Positions 32,880 to 43,590 of a stretch of DNA of 64,000 nt are shown one piece after another (position 1 is the stretch's first letter; every line of letters starts with the position of its first letter). The stretch comes from Macrotis lagotis (lineage: Eukaryota; Chordata; Mammalia; Peramelemorphia; Peramelidae), in the NCBI RefSeq assembly GCF_037893015.1, contig NC_133663.1, forward strand, positions 220,561,753-220,625,752, read 5' to 3'. A program made the translations under genes and the position numbers. The notes beneath the pieces are model-generated. The model saw only the letters and a list, made by a program, of their open reading frames with translations. It was not told where the DNA came from and made no database searches.

Positions 32880-34115
32880 ATTCAAGAGGGGCCTATCCAA
32901 ACAATTTTAATATCCAGCTGATGCTAAAGGGTTTTTACTTTCTGGCTAATCAGAAAAAGACATGCCTATAAGATCAAGATTTTGCTCTGTTATCCTGTTT
33001 ATCACCATAAAAGATCCTGCCCTCCCTGGTTTTTGAGAAGACATGGATGCAATTTTGTGTCACTGCTAGCTTAGCTAATAAATTGATTATGTGCATAACT
33101 TTGTTCTCAGAATTTCTATCATAACAATAACATGACATACATGACAAATTAGTGAAACATGCAAGGATAGGCCATTCACACATATAGTTAGGGGAAAGTA
33201 CTTAGCTAAACAAGTGGTAGAGATTATTACCAAAAATGTGAAATGAATTATTTTGATCACATAAAATTGAAATACTTGTATACAAATAAAATCCATGCAA
33301 TTATTTTTGGAAAATCAATTGGGAAAAATCGGCAACAAATTTCTTTGAAAAAGAGCTCATATTCAAGAACTGCATGAAATTGATACACATATGTAAGAAA
33401 AAGAGGCATTTAAAATGGGGAAATGGTAAAAATATATGAGTTGGTAATTTTTCAAGGAAGAAATTCAAATTGTCAATAACTATATGAAAACACTGTATTA
33501 CTAATAAAAAAGAAATAAAAATAGTTTTTAGGTTCTACTTCATGTCTATCATGTTGACAATGATAGTGACTGTCACAAATAAGGCCCACAAAACCATTAT
33601 TGGTGGAGCCTTTATTTGGTCCCCAAACTCACTAAATTGTATTTTTCCTTTGACCTAGTAATACTTGATATATATCCAAATGAAATCAAAGACAGAAGAA
33701 AATATATATATTTCTACAAAACTCATATTTTGTTAAAGCAAAGCATTGGGGAATAAATGAGTATACATCAGTAGTTAAAAGACTAAATACATTTTGGACA
33801 TAAATATAATGGAATATTATTGTTCCATAAGAAATGATGAAAAAGAAAGTTCCAGAAAAAGTTTAGAAGGCTTATATGAGCAGATGTGAAGTGAGCAGAA
33901 CCAGAATAATCTATACAATCATCATGATAATTATGTAAAGAAAAAAAGTTTGAAAGAAGTAATTCATGACTTCAAAAAACCAGTCAAGAAACAAGTTTCC
34001 CTGCACATGGTTGAGAGATGATGGAATAGAGATGAAAAAAATGGGACACATTTTTTTCAAACATAATAAAATATGAATTTACTATTACAAAAAAAGGTTT
34101 TAATAAAACAGTTTA
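32880..34115 (+). mobile_element. L1 ORF2 C-terminus and 3' UTR (decayed)
   Basis: From about 33130 the text follows the L1 ORF2 end: GGGGAAAGTACTTAGCTAAA, AATGAATTATTTTGATCACA and AAATTGAAATACTTGTATAC. The 3' UTR follows: AATATAATGGAATATTATTG and GTGAAGTGAGCAGAACCAGA. The reverse frames at 32974-33296 are shadows of it. The left boundary is uncertain. Confidence 0.75.
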
Positions 34116-34257
34116 AAATACTTTGAATAGGATATGAGGGAATTCATAAAGGGTAATTTTTTACTATCATATAAAATATGTAATGTACTGTTAAAAGTAT
34201 ATATAAAAAAGTTCACATTTTCATATTGAAATAAGAGAAATATTAGACAGAAAAAAA

Positions 34258-34994
34258 TGTTTTATTATCTATTCCCTCTACACTGACCATATTAATACTA
34301 ATCCTCCCCCTCCCATCCCCTTGCCCAAGCTATGAGATGAAGTCAATGAACTTTTAGTAAAGTACCTTGCCCCAGCATGGCAAGGACTCCTAGTAAATCT
34401 TTAACCCACCCCCCATCCCCACCCATAGGCACAAAACTAGCCCTTATAAACAAAACAATAGATCCCAGCCTTAGCCTGAAAGGATTAAGTCTTTCACTAC
34501 CACTCCTTACCTTATATCCCTAATTACCTCATCTTTTCTCTCTTGAGTTATTGCCCCCATCTACATATACCTAATTATCTCATCTTCCTGCCACTTTAAA
34601 AGTTCACTCCCTCCTCAAATGAATTTCCTTACTTCCTTGGAAGACAGCTGGCTCTGGCGGAATGTTCCCCCCAATAACCTCTCATAATACTGTGCCTTTC
34701 TTTTGCACTCATCCCAGATTGCTTTTATTCCTTTGGCAGGTCAGCCCACTCTGGGAGAGCTTGATTTCCAATATAACCTCTCTTGCTTCTACACATCCTC
34801 TCACAACTTAGGTTGTTTAGGTTGCTTAGGATCAACTTCCTTTAGTCTTTGTTCCCCTTAGCTTCTGCTAATCATAGCAATATTTAAATAAATGTTTTAT
34901 TTCCCTAAAATTTCTTCTGGGTCAGAGTACATCTTTCGTATCAGTTCTTTCATGTTCTGCCTGAACCATTAGCTGTTTATATTTTTCCCTGACA
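34258..34994 (+). mobile_element. LTR-like block (possible solo LTR of an endogenous retrovirus)
   Basis: A C+T-rich 737-bp block between an L1 tail and a SINE-D, with a TG start and CA end, a TATA-like TTTAAAAG at 34595-34602 and AATAAA at 34887-34892, in the order expected for U3-R-U5 on the + strand. It has no coding frames and no known SINE or LINE motifs. A short TSD is not obvious. The reverse strand also begins TGTCAGGG, so the orientation is not certain. Confidence 0.45.
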
Positions 34995-35064
34995 GTAATA
35001 ATAAAATCCTGTTTTTCTGCTCTATATATTTAATTTCTCATGTTGGTTGATGTTAAAATTCATA

Positions 35065-35372
35065 AGGGCAGCTAGATGACACAGTGAATAATAGAGCAGT
35101 AACCTTGAAATCAGGAGGATGGAAGTTCAAATTCAGCCTCTGACACTAGCTGAGTGACCTTGGGTAAATTACTTAACCATGATTGCCTTACATTCAGGGC
35201 CATCTCCAGTCTTCCTTATACATATCTGGTCACTGGACCCAGATGGCTCTGGAGGAGAAAATGAGACTGGTGACAGCATAGCACCCCCTCACTCAAATCT
35301 CATTCATGTGCTTGTCATAGCATCATCTCTCTGATGTCTTCGTCTACTTCAAGAATGAAAGACAAGCATTAT
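35065..35372 (+). mobile_element. SINE-D, full length
   Basis: Head AGGGCAGCTAGATGACACAG, CORE GAGTGACCTTGGGTAAATTA, then ATTCAGGGCCATCTCCAGTC, CACTGGACCCAGATGGCTCT, CTCATTCATGTGCTTGTCAT and end AAGAATGAAAGACAAGCATT. A 16-bp TSD with one mismatch, GATGTTAAAATTCATA, lies at 35049-35064 and 35373-35388. This is the best SINE-D reference copy here. Confidence 0.95.
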
Positions 35373-35388
35373 GATGTTATAATTCATA

Positions 35389-35639
35389 ATAAAAACAAAA
35401 AATAGTTCTAGACATGAAGTCTTGATTAAAATAAAAAATATTAAAATTTCATGATTGAGAAGTAGTGAAGTTGGTTAGTCAACAAGAATAAGTCTTTTAA
35501 TTTAATTTAATTTAAGCATGTAATCCGAAGTAGAATTAGATGGCCCCTCTCTAATTTAATGGGATCACCTGAACTCTCATCGCAAAAAGTGATTGATTCA
35601 GAATTTCATATTCTACACCTTGTGAATGTCCTCATTTGC
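35389..35639. other. Unassigned; (TTTAA)n run
   Basis: A short TTTTAATTTAATTTAATTTA run near 35495-35514. Otherwise nothing is recognised. Confidence 0.4.
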
Positions 35640-35900
35640 CTCATATTTTAATTGGATTGCTTGAGAGTAGAGTAGGAAGCTCCTCCCAAAGTTTTAAATT
35701 TTAGCATTTCCAAGAAACTCCATTTTCCTTCAGAATTTGATTCTGCTAAACATCTGTCTTATCATTTCCCTGACTCTTTTCTGGTTCTTTTAGTGTATTG
35801 TCTTCCTCCAATAGTTAAACTCCTTAAGGACAGAAAATGTTCCCCCGTGCCCCCTTATTTGTATACAGAGCACTTAGTACAGTATGACTAAGACAAAAAG
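35640..35900 (+). mobile_element. L2 3' end
   Basis: CTTAAGGACAGAAAATGTTC, TTATTTGTATACAGAGCACT and TTAGTACAGTATGACTAAG are the L2 terminal motifs, preceded by TTCCTCCAATAGTTAAACTC. Confidence 0.7.
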
Positions 35901-36049
35901 ATGAAATATATAAAAAAAAATTTAGCCCTACACTTGTCATTAAGCTCACTTTCAAATGGGGAAAAATGGTATTCAAGCAGTAATGTATATAAAATATGTA
36001 TACATGGAAGGTATTTTTATTGGAGAGTTGTGCTGAGGAAGGCAGGAAG

Positions 36050-36480
36050 GCAGGAAAGTCTTTTTGCCAATTTGAGCTAAGACATTAAAGAAGTCAACAA
36101 GCAAAGATGAAGAGGGAGAGAACTCTAAGTCTGTGAAAAAGTAGGGAAGGAGCTTTGTATGAAAGGAACAAAGAAGGACATTACATAATTATAACCAGAG
36201 GGAAACAAAATGATGGATTATTGGAAAGATAGAAAGGGACGAGTTGTAAAAAGATTTAAAAATCAAAGAGGATTTAATATTTTATTCTAGAGGTAATAAG
36301 GAACTATTGGAATTGATCAAGCAGGGATATGAGATAATATGGGCAAGGAGAGATACTTGTGGGAGAGAAAACAACTTCAGTGTGAGGTAGCTCAGGCACC
36401 TCAGCTCAACTGAAAGAGAAGGGATTAGACTCATGCCAACACAAGAAGCAAGAACTGGAAGACTGGATTACAGGAGGCAG
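36050..36480 (-). mobile_element. L2 fragment, antisense
   Basis: ATTTTATTCTAGAGGTAATA, AGGAACTATTGGAATTGATC and AAGCAGGGATATGAGATAAT match the reverse strand of the L2 region upstream of its 3' end. Confidence 0.6.
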
Positions 36481-37736
36481 GAATAGTCATGTATCCACAC
36501 AACAATGTAGGAAAGACTGAAAGCTGGTACACAGACATGGCAGAATTTTGGGCATCTTTTTGAGGCCGCTGCTTTTAAATGCTTTTTTTGCTTCAGTGAT
36601 TGGAAGCAGGTGCTTTCAATTTGTTGAGGTAAAAGACTTTGGATATAGAGCAATGTATATACTGGTTAATTCAGTTGGTTTTATTCAACTGGTTTTTTTT
36701 TTCTCTTTCCTTTTCTAAAAAATAATTCTTATTTATACAGTTAATACAATTATTAATTCCCTTGAGTAGGGAAGATTATGCTCATAAAAATGATATTAAA
36801 CAAAACATACATTTCTCTTTATTTTTGAGGAAAGCAAGTTCATACAAGGCAGAAACAGTAAGTTTGGTGACTAGTGATAGTCTCCAGGAACAATTTCACT
36901 TCACTGATTATATGATTTGATAAGAAAAATGAAAGTATAAAATCAACTTATACATCTTATACAACTCTAAACATGGAAAATCCAGGAAATGGTATCAAAG
37001 GTTAATTCCACAAGTGTAGAGGGAGAGAGGAGGTTGGGTCTCCAGCTAATTAATAGAGTGTATTATCCTGGAGGACAGATGATACATGACTCTGTATTCA
37101 TATCTTCAGTCTCTAGAATAATATTTCACACATAGTCACTTCAAAATTAATTCACATGTCAAAGAGATTCCCACTAGGAAATTCATATCATTGTAAACAC
37201 ATTGACATTGAGATCTTCCCACCCCTCCCTTTTTTTTGCCAATCATGCCATAATTTTGACTCATATTAAGCCCATAATCTTTTTAAACTCTTGGATTGTT
37301 TTGTTGAATATGGTGGCTAGGTGGTTTAGTGTATATAGTACTTTTGTTGTTTCTGTTAACAATTAGGAATAATATGCTCCATTGTTATTGTGGGTTCATT
37401 TCTAAAAAACTTTTTTTTGGTTAAGCAGGCTTTTATTTTGGTCTCTTTTCTTTATTTCTTGGCCTTCTGATAATGTCCTGTAAGTACAAATGCCTAATGG
37501 GAACTTGTTTCTTTAGTATTATGGGATGAATTGTACTGAATATCCCTAGGTGAGAATTTCAATGATATTAGTTGTTCATTTAATGATTAGAGAGAAGCTC
37601 TGAAGACTGAACACAGGATTCTTCATAAGAACAGGGATCTAGGAATTCCAAATGGTATGTGTTGCTCTAAAGTTCACAAAGAATTTATTTTAAAGTTAAC
37701 ATTTTGTAGTACCTGGTATAAATATGTATATTGTAA
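36481..37736. other. Unassigned; SINE head relic at 37310-37345
   Basis: No gene is recognised. GGTGGCTAGGTGGTTTAGTG at 37311-37330 is the first ~35 bases of a tRNA-type SINE head and then stops. CTCTAGAATAATATTTCACA near 37111 weakly resembles an L2 end. Confidence 0.35.
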
Positions 37737-37915
37737 AGTATGCGCTATATACATACACACATATTCATGTATCTGTACTCACACACACATACATGGCTAT
37801 AGGTATGTATCAATGTATGTGTGTATGTGTATGTCTATATGTACTCATACAAATACACATGCACATATATTTACACATCTACATATGTGTATTATGTGTA
37901 TTATGTGTATTATGT

Positions 37916-37949
<34 letters not shown>

Positions 37950-38000
37950 ATACACAGAAATAGGAACAGAATCCGTGTGTGTGTGTGTGTGTGTGTTAGT
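37737..38000. repeat. Compound TA/CA/TG microsatellite region
   Basis: TATGTGTGTATGTGTATG, CACACACATACATG, (GTATTATGT)-type repeats at 37886-37915, (TA)n at 37915-37940 and (GT)n at 37974-37996. Three overlapping frames here (37657-38049) encode only Tyr/Ile/Cys/His repeats and are artefacts. Confidence 0.95.
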
Positions 38001-38484
38001 CCTTTTGGAAAATTATGAGATCATTCTCTCCTTTTCAATGCTCTGTTAATTCTCCTGTTGTCCATAATCCCTGTAGAGTCTAGACTGTTGTTGAATAATG
38101 TCTATAAATTCTCCTCAAGGCCTCCAGATATGATTCTTATGTTTCTAGAAACCTAAAAGCATTTAAAATACCAAAGTGCCCCCTGTATCCTTTATCTCAA
38201 TCAATTCATTCTTAATCATATTTACTCTTCTTTTCCAAACTACAGATTATTCAGCTGAATAAAGAAGATGGAAACAAATTAAGGGTTAAGATCCTTTCCC
38301 CCCCTTTGTCTATTGTCCATTTCATATCACATTCTCTATAGGGTTTTGCCCTTCCTGGTTCTGAGCAAATCTTACCCCCAACTCCTTTTTATTTGCTTTT
38401 GCCATTTTAAAAACTTCAGTTCTTTTAGAGTATTAGAGAATTTCTAATACTTCTTTATCTTTGTCCATATTCTAATGCACTTTC
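38001..38484. other. Unassigned sequence, left flank of the half-L1 insertion
   Basis: Unique-looking DNA that continues after the insertion at 42030. Confidence 0.35.
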
Positions 38485-38499
38485 AGAAATGAGACCTCT
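38485..38499 (+). repeat. Target-site duplication, left copy
   Basis: AGAAATGAGACCTCT, identical over 15 bp to 42015-42029. Confidence 0.96.
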
Positions 38500-39240
38500 G
38501 GGGCGGAGCCAAGATGGTGACAAGAAGGGATCGAGACTTAGGAGCATTCTGATAAAAGTCACCAGCTAAGGACTCTAACTAAACTTTCGAGAGACAGAAC
38601 CCACAAAGGGACCCAGTGAGGAAGTTCTCCTACTCAAGGTAACCTGGAAAAGAGCAGAAAGGCTCTGCTCCCTGGGGCCTGAGGGGCAGCCCGCCAGAGG
38701 GGTGGCCCACCAGAGCCAAAGAACCTCAGCCTCCCAGAGGCAGCCCCAGGGCACTGGGGGGTCTCAGCTCACAGCAGCGGGGGAGTCTCCTGAGTTGCAC
38801 TCTGAGGAGCACCAGGCACAAAGTGGGGGAACAGCGGGGGAACTCTGCCAGAGCAAGCATGTGGAGCCCAGCCCTCAGGGCACACAGCTTTGTCTTTCCC
38901 CAGCCCTGATCCAGGAAACAGAAGCAGGCTGAGCGGGTAAGCAGGAGCCCCCAGGGCATGAGCCCATTGAGCTGAGGGAGGGGAGTGAAGAGAGACTGCC
39001 TAGCTCTGTCCTCAGCCCCTGAAACAGGACTCTGGGGCTCTGACCACATTCAGATCCTGACCACAGTCTAGGCCCCCCCATAGAACAGCAGCCCCCCCCC
39101 CCACATCAGCCCCTTGGCACAGGGGGGCACTTATGGTCATTCACAGACCAGGAGGGAGGACAGAGCCTCACACACTGCGACCCTTGTGGGACTGTCCCAA
39201 AAGCTCAAGAAACACCCCAAACTAGGCCCAGGCTGGGAAA
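38500..39240 (+). promoter_or_regulatory. L1-type 5' UTR / internal promoter region
   Basis: The region is G+C-rich in an A+T-rich setting. Its first bases contain CAAGATGG (38510-38517), the core of the YY1 site that directs start-site choice in human L1; here the role is inferred by analogy. C-rich runs occur near 39074-39102. The frames at 38702-39081 on both strands lack domains and reflect composition only. Confidence 0.7.
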
Positions 39241-40332
39241 ATGAGCAAGCAGAGAAACAAAAAGAAGACTATTGAGAAATATCAGTCTGAAGATGAGGAA
39301 GCACAAGCTCCTGCATCTAAAGACTCCAAGAAAAACAGAAATTGGGCTCAGGCTATGATAGAGCTCAAAAAAGACTTTGAAAATCAAATGAGGGAGTTGG
39401 AAGAAAAACTGGGAAAAGAAAGGAGAGAGATGCAGGAAAAACATGAAAATGAAGTCAGCAGCTTAGTCAAGGAAATCCAAAAAAATGCTGAAGAAAATAT
39501 CATGCTAAAAAACAGCTTAGGTCAAATGGATAAAACAGTTCCAAAAGTTATTGAGGAGAAGAATGCTTTCAAAAGCAAAATTGGCCAGATGGAAAAAAAA
39601 AAAAAGATAAGAAAACTCTCTGAGGAGAACAAATCCTTCAGACAAAGAATAGAATTCAGGGAGATTGATGAATTTAACAGAAATCAGGAATCAATACTTC
39701 AAAACCCAAAAAATGAAAAATTAGAAGAAAATGTGAAATATCTCATTGAAAAAACAACTGATATGGACAACAGACTTAGGAAAGACAATTTAAAAATTAT
39801 TGGAATACCTGAAAGTCATGATCAGGAAAAGAGCCTTGACATCATTTTCAAAGAATTACTACAGGAAAATTGCCCTGATATTCTAGAAGCAGAAGGCAAA
39901 ATAGAAATGGAGAGAATACACCGATCCCCCCGAGAAAGAGATAACAAAAAAACAACCCCCAGGAATATTATAGCCAAGTTCCAGAAGTCCCAAGTCAAAG
40001 AGAAAATATTACAAACAGCCAGAAGGACACAATTCAAATATCGTGGAGCTGCAGTCAGGATCACACAGGACTTAGCAGCAGCTACATTGGAAGCTCGTAG
40101 GGCTTGGAATACAATATACCGGAAGGCAAGAGAGCTTAGAATGCAGCCAAGAATGAACTACTCAGCAAGGCTGAATGTCCTTTTCCAGGGAAAAAGATGG
40201 ACTTTCAATGAACCAGGAGAATTTCAAATGTTCCTTTTGGAATGGCCAGAGCTGAACAGAAGGTTTGATCTTCAGATAAAGGACCCAGGGAAGACCTATG
40301 TGGTTGCAGATGGCATGTCTAGAAGACAATAG
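39241..40332 (+). CDS. L1 ORF1 protein (ORF1p), intact, 363 aa
   Basis: RNA-binding nucleic-acid chaperone of an L1-type retrotransposon; ORF1p trimers coat element RNA in the cytoplasmic RNP. The N-terminal part is charged (residues 1-40), followed by a Lys/Glu-rich coiled coil (about 40-150) and a second Glu/Lys segment. The RRM-like domain begins NLKIIGIPES (about 183) and includes IEMERIHRSPRERD and TPRNIIAKF. The C-terminal domain (about 265-345) includes AAVRITQDLAAATLEARRAW and ARLNVLFQGKRWTF. The tail RRFDLQIKDPGKTYVVADGM goes beyond the human-type end; human ORF1p is 338 aa. The start is the first ATG after the 5' UTR, and the frame is open to TAG at 40330. An uninterrupted frame implies a young element. 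No ORF2 follows, so mobility would need L1 ORF2p in trans. Confidence 0.93.
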   Translation: MSKQRNKKKTIEKYQSEDEEAQAPASKDSKKNRNWAQAMIELKKDFENQMRELEEKLGKERREMQEKHENEVSSLVKEIQKNAEENIMLKNSLGQMDKTVPKVIEEKNAFKSKIGQMEKKKKIRKLSEENKSFRQRIEFREIDEFNRNQESILQNPKNEKLEENVKYLIEKTTDMDNRLRKDNLKIIGIPESHDQEKSLDIIFKELLQENCPDILEAEGKIEMERIHRSPRERDNKKTTPRNIIAKFQKSQVKEKILQTARRTQFKYRGAAVRITQDLAAATLEARRAWNTIYRKARELRMQPRMNYSARLNVLFQGKRWTFNEPGEFQMFLLEWPELNRRFDLQIKDPGKTYVVADGMSRRQ

Positions 40333-40816
40333 AACAACAAAGCTATGGTGATGCCTGAAGAGAAAGTGAAGATCATGCATAGCAACATCTATTGAACTGG
40401 ATTACTAAAAAAAGATGGAAGAATATTTGAAGGTTGAAGACACCAGACAGCATCCTGATAGCCAGTGCTTCATGGAGCCATGCTTTTTTAACCCATGATA
40501 AGCAAGTAGATGGTTGTCAAAGAACTAAATAAAATAATCTATGTCAAGAAAGGGGTATGATAGCACAGATTCTTAAGGCACTAATCTCCTTAACATATTT
40601 TAGTATTGAGATAATGACAGAAGTTAAGAGTCACACCACAGATTACTATACCAGACTGTCACTAATCCCATATGTGGAGTAGGAAGCAATTGGTGCTATT
40701 GTGATATAATGCACAATATTCTGGCCCTGAAAGTATTATACATCTTTGGACATACTGGCCAAGAAAGGGCCCTAGAGAAAGTAAATAGATTTAACTGATC
40801 CAGTGGCTTCAAATAG
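40333..40816 (+). other. Post-ORF1 region of the half-L1 element
   Basis: 484 bp with stops in all frames. I see no similarity to L1 ORF2 endonuclease or RT motifs and cannot assign it. It may be HAL1-specific 3' UTR. Confidence 0.4.
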
Positions 40817-41202
40817 TGTAGCCAATGGCTACTTGGGTTCAGTTCTGCCTATAAGGAATCATTATTCAGACTTGGGAAAGCATAGGTGGAACTAAAACAA
40901 AAATTTACTTAAAAGGTTACAAGACATAGGAAGGGCTAGAGAGAGAGAGATAGGAGAGAGATAAAAGAACAGCCAAGCAGTGTTGGCTGGGCCATGGTCA
41001 GAGAAGACTGTGGCCTTGAACCAGGGATTAGGTAGAGGTTGAAGCCTAAGGAGATCAGGCTGCAAATCAAAGGGGTCTCCAGTCAAGCAGCTCTTTAAGA
41101 TTCCGATTGTTTCTGTTACAATCATATTTCTCTACTTCAAGGCAATTTACATCTCCACCCAAATTCTGTTCCTTTCACAATTCTCTTCATCTTTCCCCTA
41201 CA
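40817..41202 (-). mobile_element. Possible antisense LTR inside the half-L1 element
   Basis: The 386-bp block has matching inverted ends, TGTAG...CTACA. On the reverse strand it starts TGTAGGGGAAAGATGAAGAG and is preceded by GAGTGGGGAATGA, which resembles a retroviral polypurine tract. Its ends lack a matching 4-6 bp duplication (AATAG and TCATT), so it is not a simple solo LTR. No AATAAA is seen on the reverse strand. The two reverse frames near it (40892-41125 and 41203-41403) have no recognisable domain. Confidence 0.35.
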
Positions 41203-41981
41203 TCATTCCCCACTCAAATTATTCAGGACCAGATTTTTCTGGGCCTTTTGAAGTCCATTTGGAGATGAATGCATTACAACAAGGGCTTCATTGAGGCAGG
41301 GTCGAGGTAATGATTGGCTGGCACAGCTGGTTGGCAACCTGCAGAGGCTGGTCTTGGAGTTATACAGATAAGAGAAACAAAACTCAAGGCAAAAATTGAG
41401 CAAGCAAAAACCAGAGATACTGTAATAGAAAAGGTTATTTAACAGAGGTCCAATAATTAATAAAAAACCAGAAGGTCTATAAGGGGCAAGAATTATACTT
41501 TATGATCCTAAGCCAGTATCAAAATCTTTTATAAGAATATGGGTCCAATATAATAGATTTGTTGATAGAGGTCACATAAGTTGCAAACAAAAGCTCAAAA
41601 AATAATATAAAACAAATGTACTGAAAAGGCCTACCCAAGTTGAGGCTAGTGTCATTCTTTCAAAGGTCACTTACTCCATCTGAATATCAAACCCCATAGG
41701 GCTAAATGACTTAATTGGCATATTGTCTATTTTATCATATCTGATTTCAGGCAGATCAATGTTATAATATAGCAATTACCTAGAACTAGAGCTTTAGATG
41801 GCTTGAGCACTAAGGAGAACCAAGAGCATGCCAGGCTGTAATTCGGTATAAGAGATTGGGGGGGATCACAATTCAGGTGTTGTTCATGTAGCTAAGGACA
41901 GTGTTAAACAGATTTTGTGATAACATATATATATATATATATACATATACACACACATACAATATATATATATATTATTTT
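41203..41981. other. 3' region of the half-L1 element, with TA/CA tract
   Basis: Unassigned text, possibly retroviral internal remnant on the reverse strand, ending in a TA-CA-TA compound microsatellite (about 41924-41976) just before the polyadenylation signal. Confidence 0.4.
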
Positions 41982-42015
41982 AATAAAATCAACTTTTTGC
42001 AATGGAAAAAAAAAA
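41982..42015 (+). terminator. Polyadenylation signal and poly(A) tail of the element
   Basis: AATAAA at 41982-41987, then CAACTTTTTGCAATGG and a run of ten A (the last of which overlaps the TSD). Confidence 0.8.
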
Positions 42016-42029
42016 GAAATGAGACCTCT
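42015..42029 (+). repeat. Target-site duplication, right copy
   Basis: AGAAATGAGACCTCT, identical to 38485-38499. Joining the flanks restores a continuous TTTCAGAAATGAGACCTCTT site. Confidence 0.96.
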
Positions 42030-42984
42030 TTGGTGAACTTCTTTTTATTTGCTGTGGCTGTCATCCTTCCTTTTTCTTTTTTTCATTACTAATGTGCATC
42101 AATATATAACACAATTTTTGTTTTCAAAAGCTTTTCATCCCTATTGAGTCATCTTTTATTTTTGAGTATCTAGTGGCCAATCATATTTAACATATCTTGA
42201 AACTTTATTTTTCATGTTTTCCTAAAATCTAGAGTATATCTTTGAATATTCCCAGCATCCTTCTCTTTGACTATTGTGAAATTTAATATGATATAATCGC
42301 TTTTAATTTTGTCAATTTTGACAATGAGTTATTCTTTGTTTATGCCAAGCAATCTACTTAGGCCAAGAATGTTAAATTATGAACAAATTTAGGAATTCAT
42401 TTTAACTTTGTTGCATTAGCAATGACTGCTATAAATTTTATTTACAAATCAATGACTTACTAATTACAAAGGAACATTCAACATTATGACTTAAATGAAA
42501 ACCTATAGAATTTAAGACAATTTCCAAAAATAATTTATATATGTGTACATCTTCTCTTTAAATTTCAAGAAGGAAAATTATTTTATACCTTTTATATTTG
42601 CTGAAGTATACATATGAAATATAAATATATGCATATATATTATATATTAAATTCATTATTTTATTTTTTTTTATCTTTACTTCAAAATGTAAATGTTTTC
42701 ATTCTTGTAAAAGGGCATTGTTCTGAAAAAATGGCTAACTAGAGAGGTGGTAGAGACTGGATTTATTTCATTGATATTGCTTATTCTTAGTTAAGGAAAT
42801 TTATTACTTTCTGTGCAACCTGTAGTGTTGCTTGAAAATCTGAGATTTAAAAGTTTTGTCCAGTGGCATGTGTGCCAGAAGTAAAACTTGAACGTAGGTA
42901 TTTCTGACTTGAGGGTCAATCATCTATCCACCCTGTCACTGACTTCATTAAACCCTTAAAGACTGTATCATAATACACTATGCT
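42030..42984. other. Unassigned; possible MIR relic at 42850-42945
   Basis: No gene is recognised. GTAAAACTTGAACGTAGGTA and CATCTATCCACCCTGTCACT hint at an antisense SINE head. Confidence 0.3.
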
Positions 42985-43150
42985 TATAGTAGTTTCATAG
43001 AATTAAAGCTGGAAGGCCTTTAAGAAGCTAATTCAATAAACTCATTGCATAAATGAGGCACAGAAAGATTAAATAATTCACCCATTGTTACATAGATACC
43101 AAGTAGCAGAGGAAGGATTAAAACATAAATTCTGTGATTCCATGTCCAAG
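42985..43150 (-). mobile_element. MIR
   Basis: TCATAGAATTAAAGCTGGAA, AATGAGGCACAGAAAGATTA, TTCTGTGATTCCATGTCC in antisense MIR order. Confidence 0.65.
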
Positions 43151-43489
43151 TTTTGTTTTTAAAGACTTCCATTAAAACATCCCAATTAATGAATCCAACA
43201 ACTCGGTATATTAATTCCAGTGTTTTCCATCATATTAATATGATAACTCCCCTTCAACTAGGCTGATTTTCCCCCTACTCCAGGCACCATAGTCATGAAC
43301 TTCATTTTTGTATTCTCCTACTTTAGCTTACAAAATATTTTACCTTTTTCTCTCAAGTAATTACAATATTTTAATTCAATGAAGACTTAGGAATTTTTTC
43401 AGTGCCCAATTTTCTCAACATGATTTGAATTCTTTTCCTCACTGTGGAGGAAATACTTCTGTATATAAACTCTACTATATGGTTATAAA

Positions 43490-43590
43490 GTCATAGACAT
43501 ATCTCTTAAAGGTACCTCAGAGTTCACCCAATCCAACTCATGGATTTACAGATGAAGAAAAGTAAGCCTAGAGATATTGTAAATTATTTC
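43490..43590 (-). mobile_element. MIR fragment
   Basis: GTACCTCAGAGTTCACCCAA, CCAACTCATGGATTTACAGA, TGAAGAAAAGTAAGCC: antisense MIR 3' half. Confidence 0.55.

Larger units (their letters stand above)
38500..42014 (+). mobile_element. Half-L1 (HAL1)-like or chimaeric retrotransposon, 3.5 kb
   Basis: The element starts with an L1-type 5' end (GGGGCGGAGCCAAGATGG). A 741-bp G+C-rich 5' UTR and an intact L1 ORF1 follow, and the element ends with AATAAA (41982-41987) and a short poly(A) (42006-42014/15). A perfect 15-bp TSD surrounds the whole unit, so it behaves as one L1-machinery insertion with a full 5' end. The 1.7 kb after ORF1 contains no ORF2: no RT or endonuclease motifs and only short frames. 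Elements with ORF1 but no ORF2 are known in mammals as HAL1. A deletion or template-switch chimaera, or later insertions inside, are alternatives. Confidence 0.85.

Noticed and set aside
37657..38049. 130-codon Cys/Tyr/His-rich protein
   Set aside because: Translation of TG/CA/TA microsatellites; three overlapping frames look alike for that reason.
38702..39081. Proline/serine-rich proteins in the G+C-rich stretch
   Set aside because: These frames lie in the L1-type 5' UTR and overlap on both strands; composition explains them.
40725..40800. Retroviral integrase zinc-binding motif (GHTGQERALEKV) on the + strand
   Set aside because: Only about a dozen residues resemble it, the frame is closed by stops soon after, and the neighbouring LTR-like block points the other way. 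Treated as chance.
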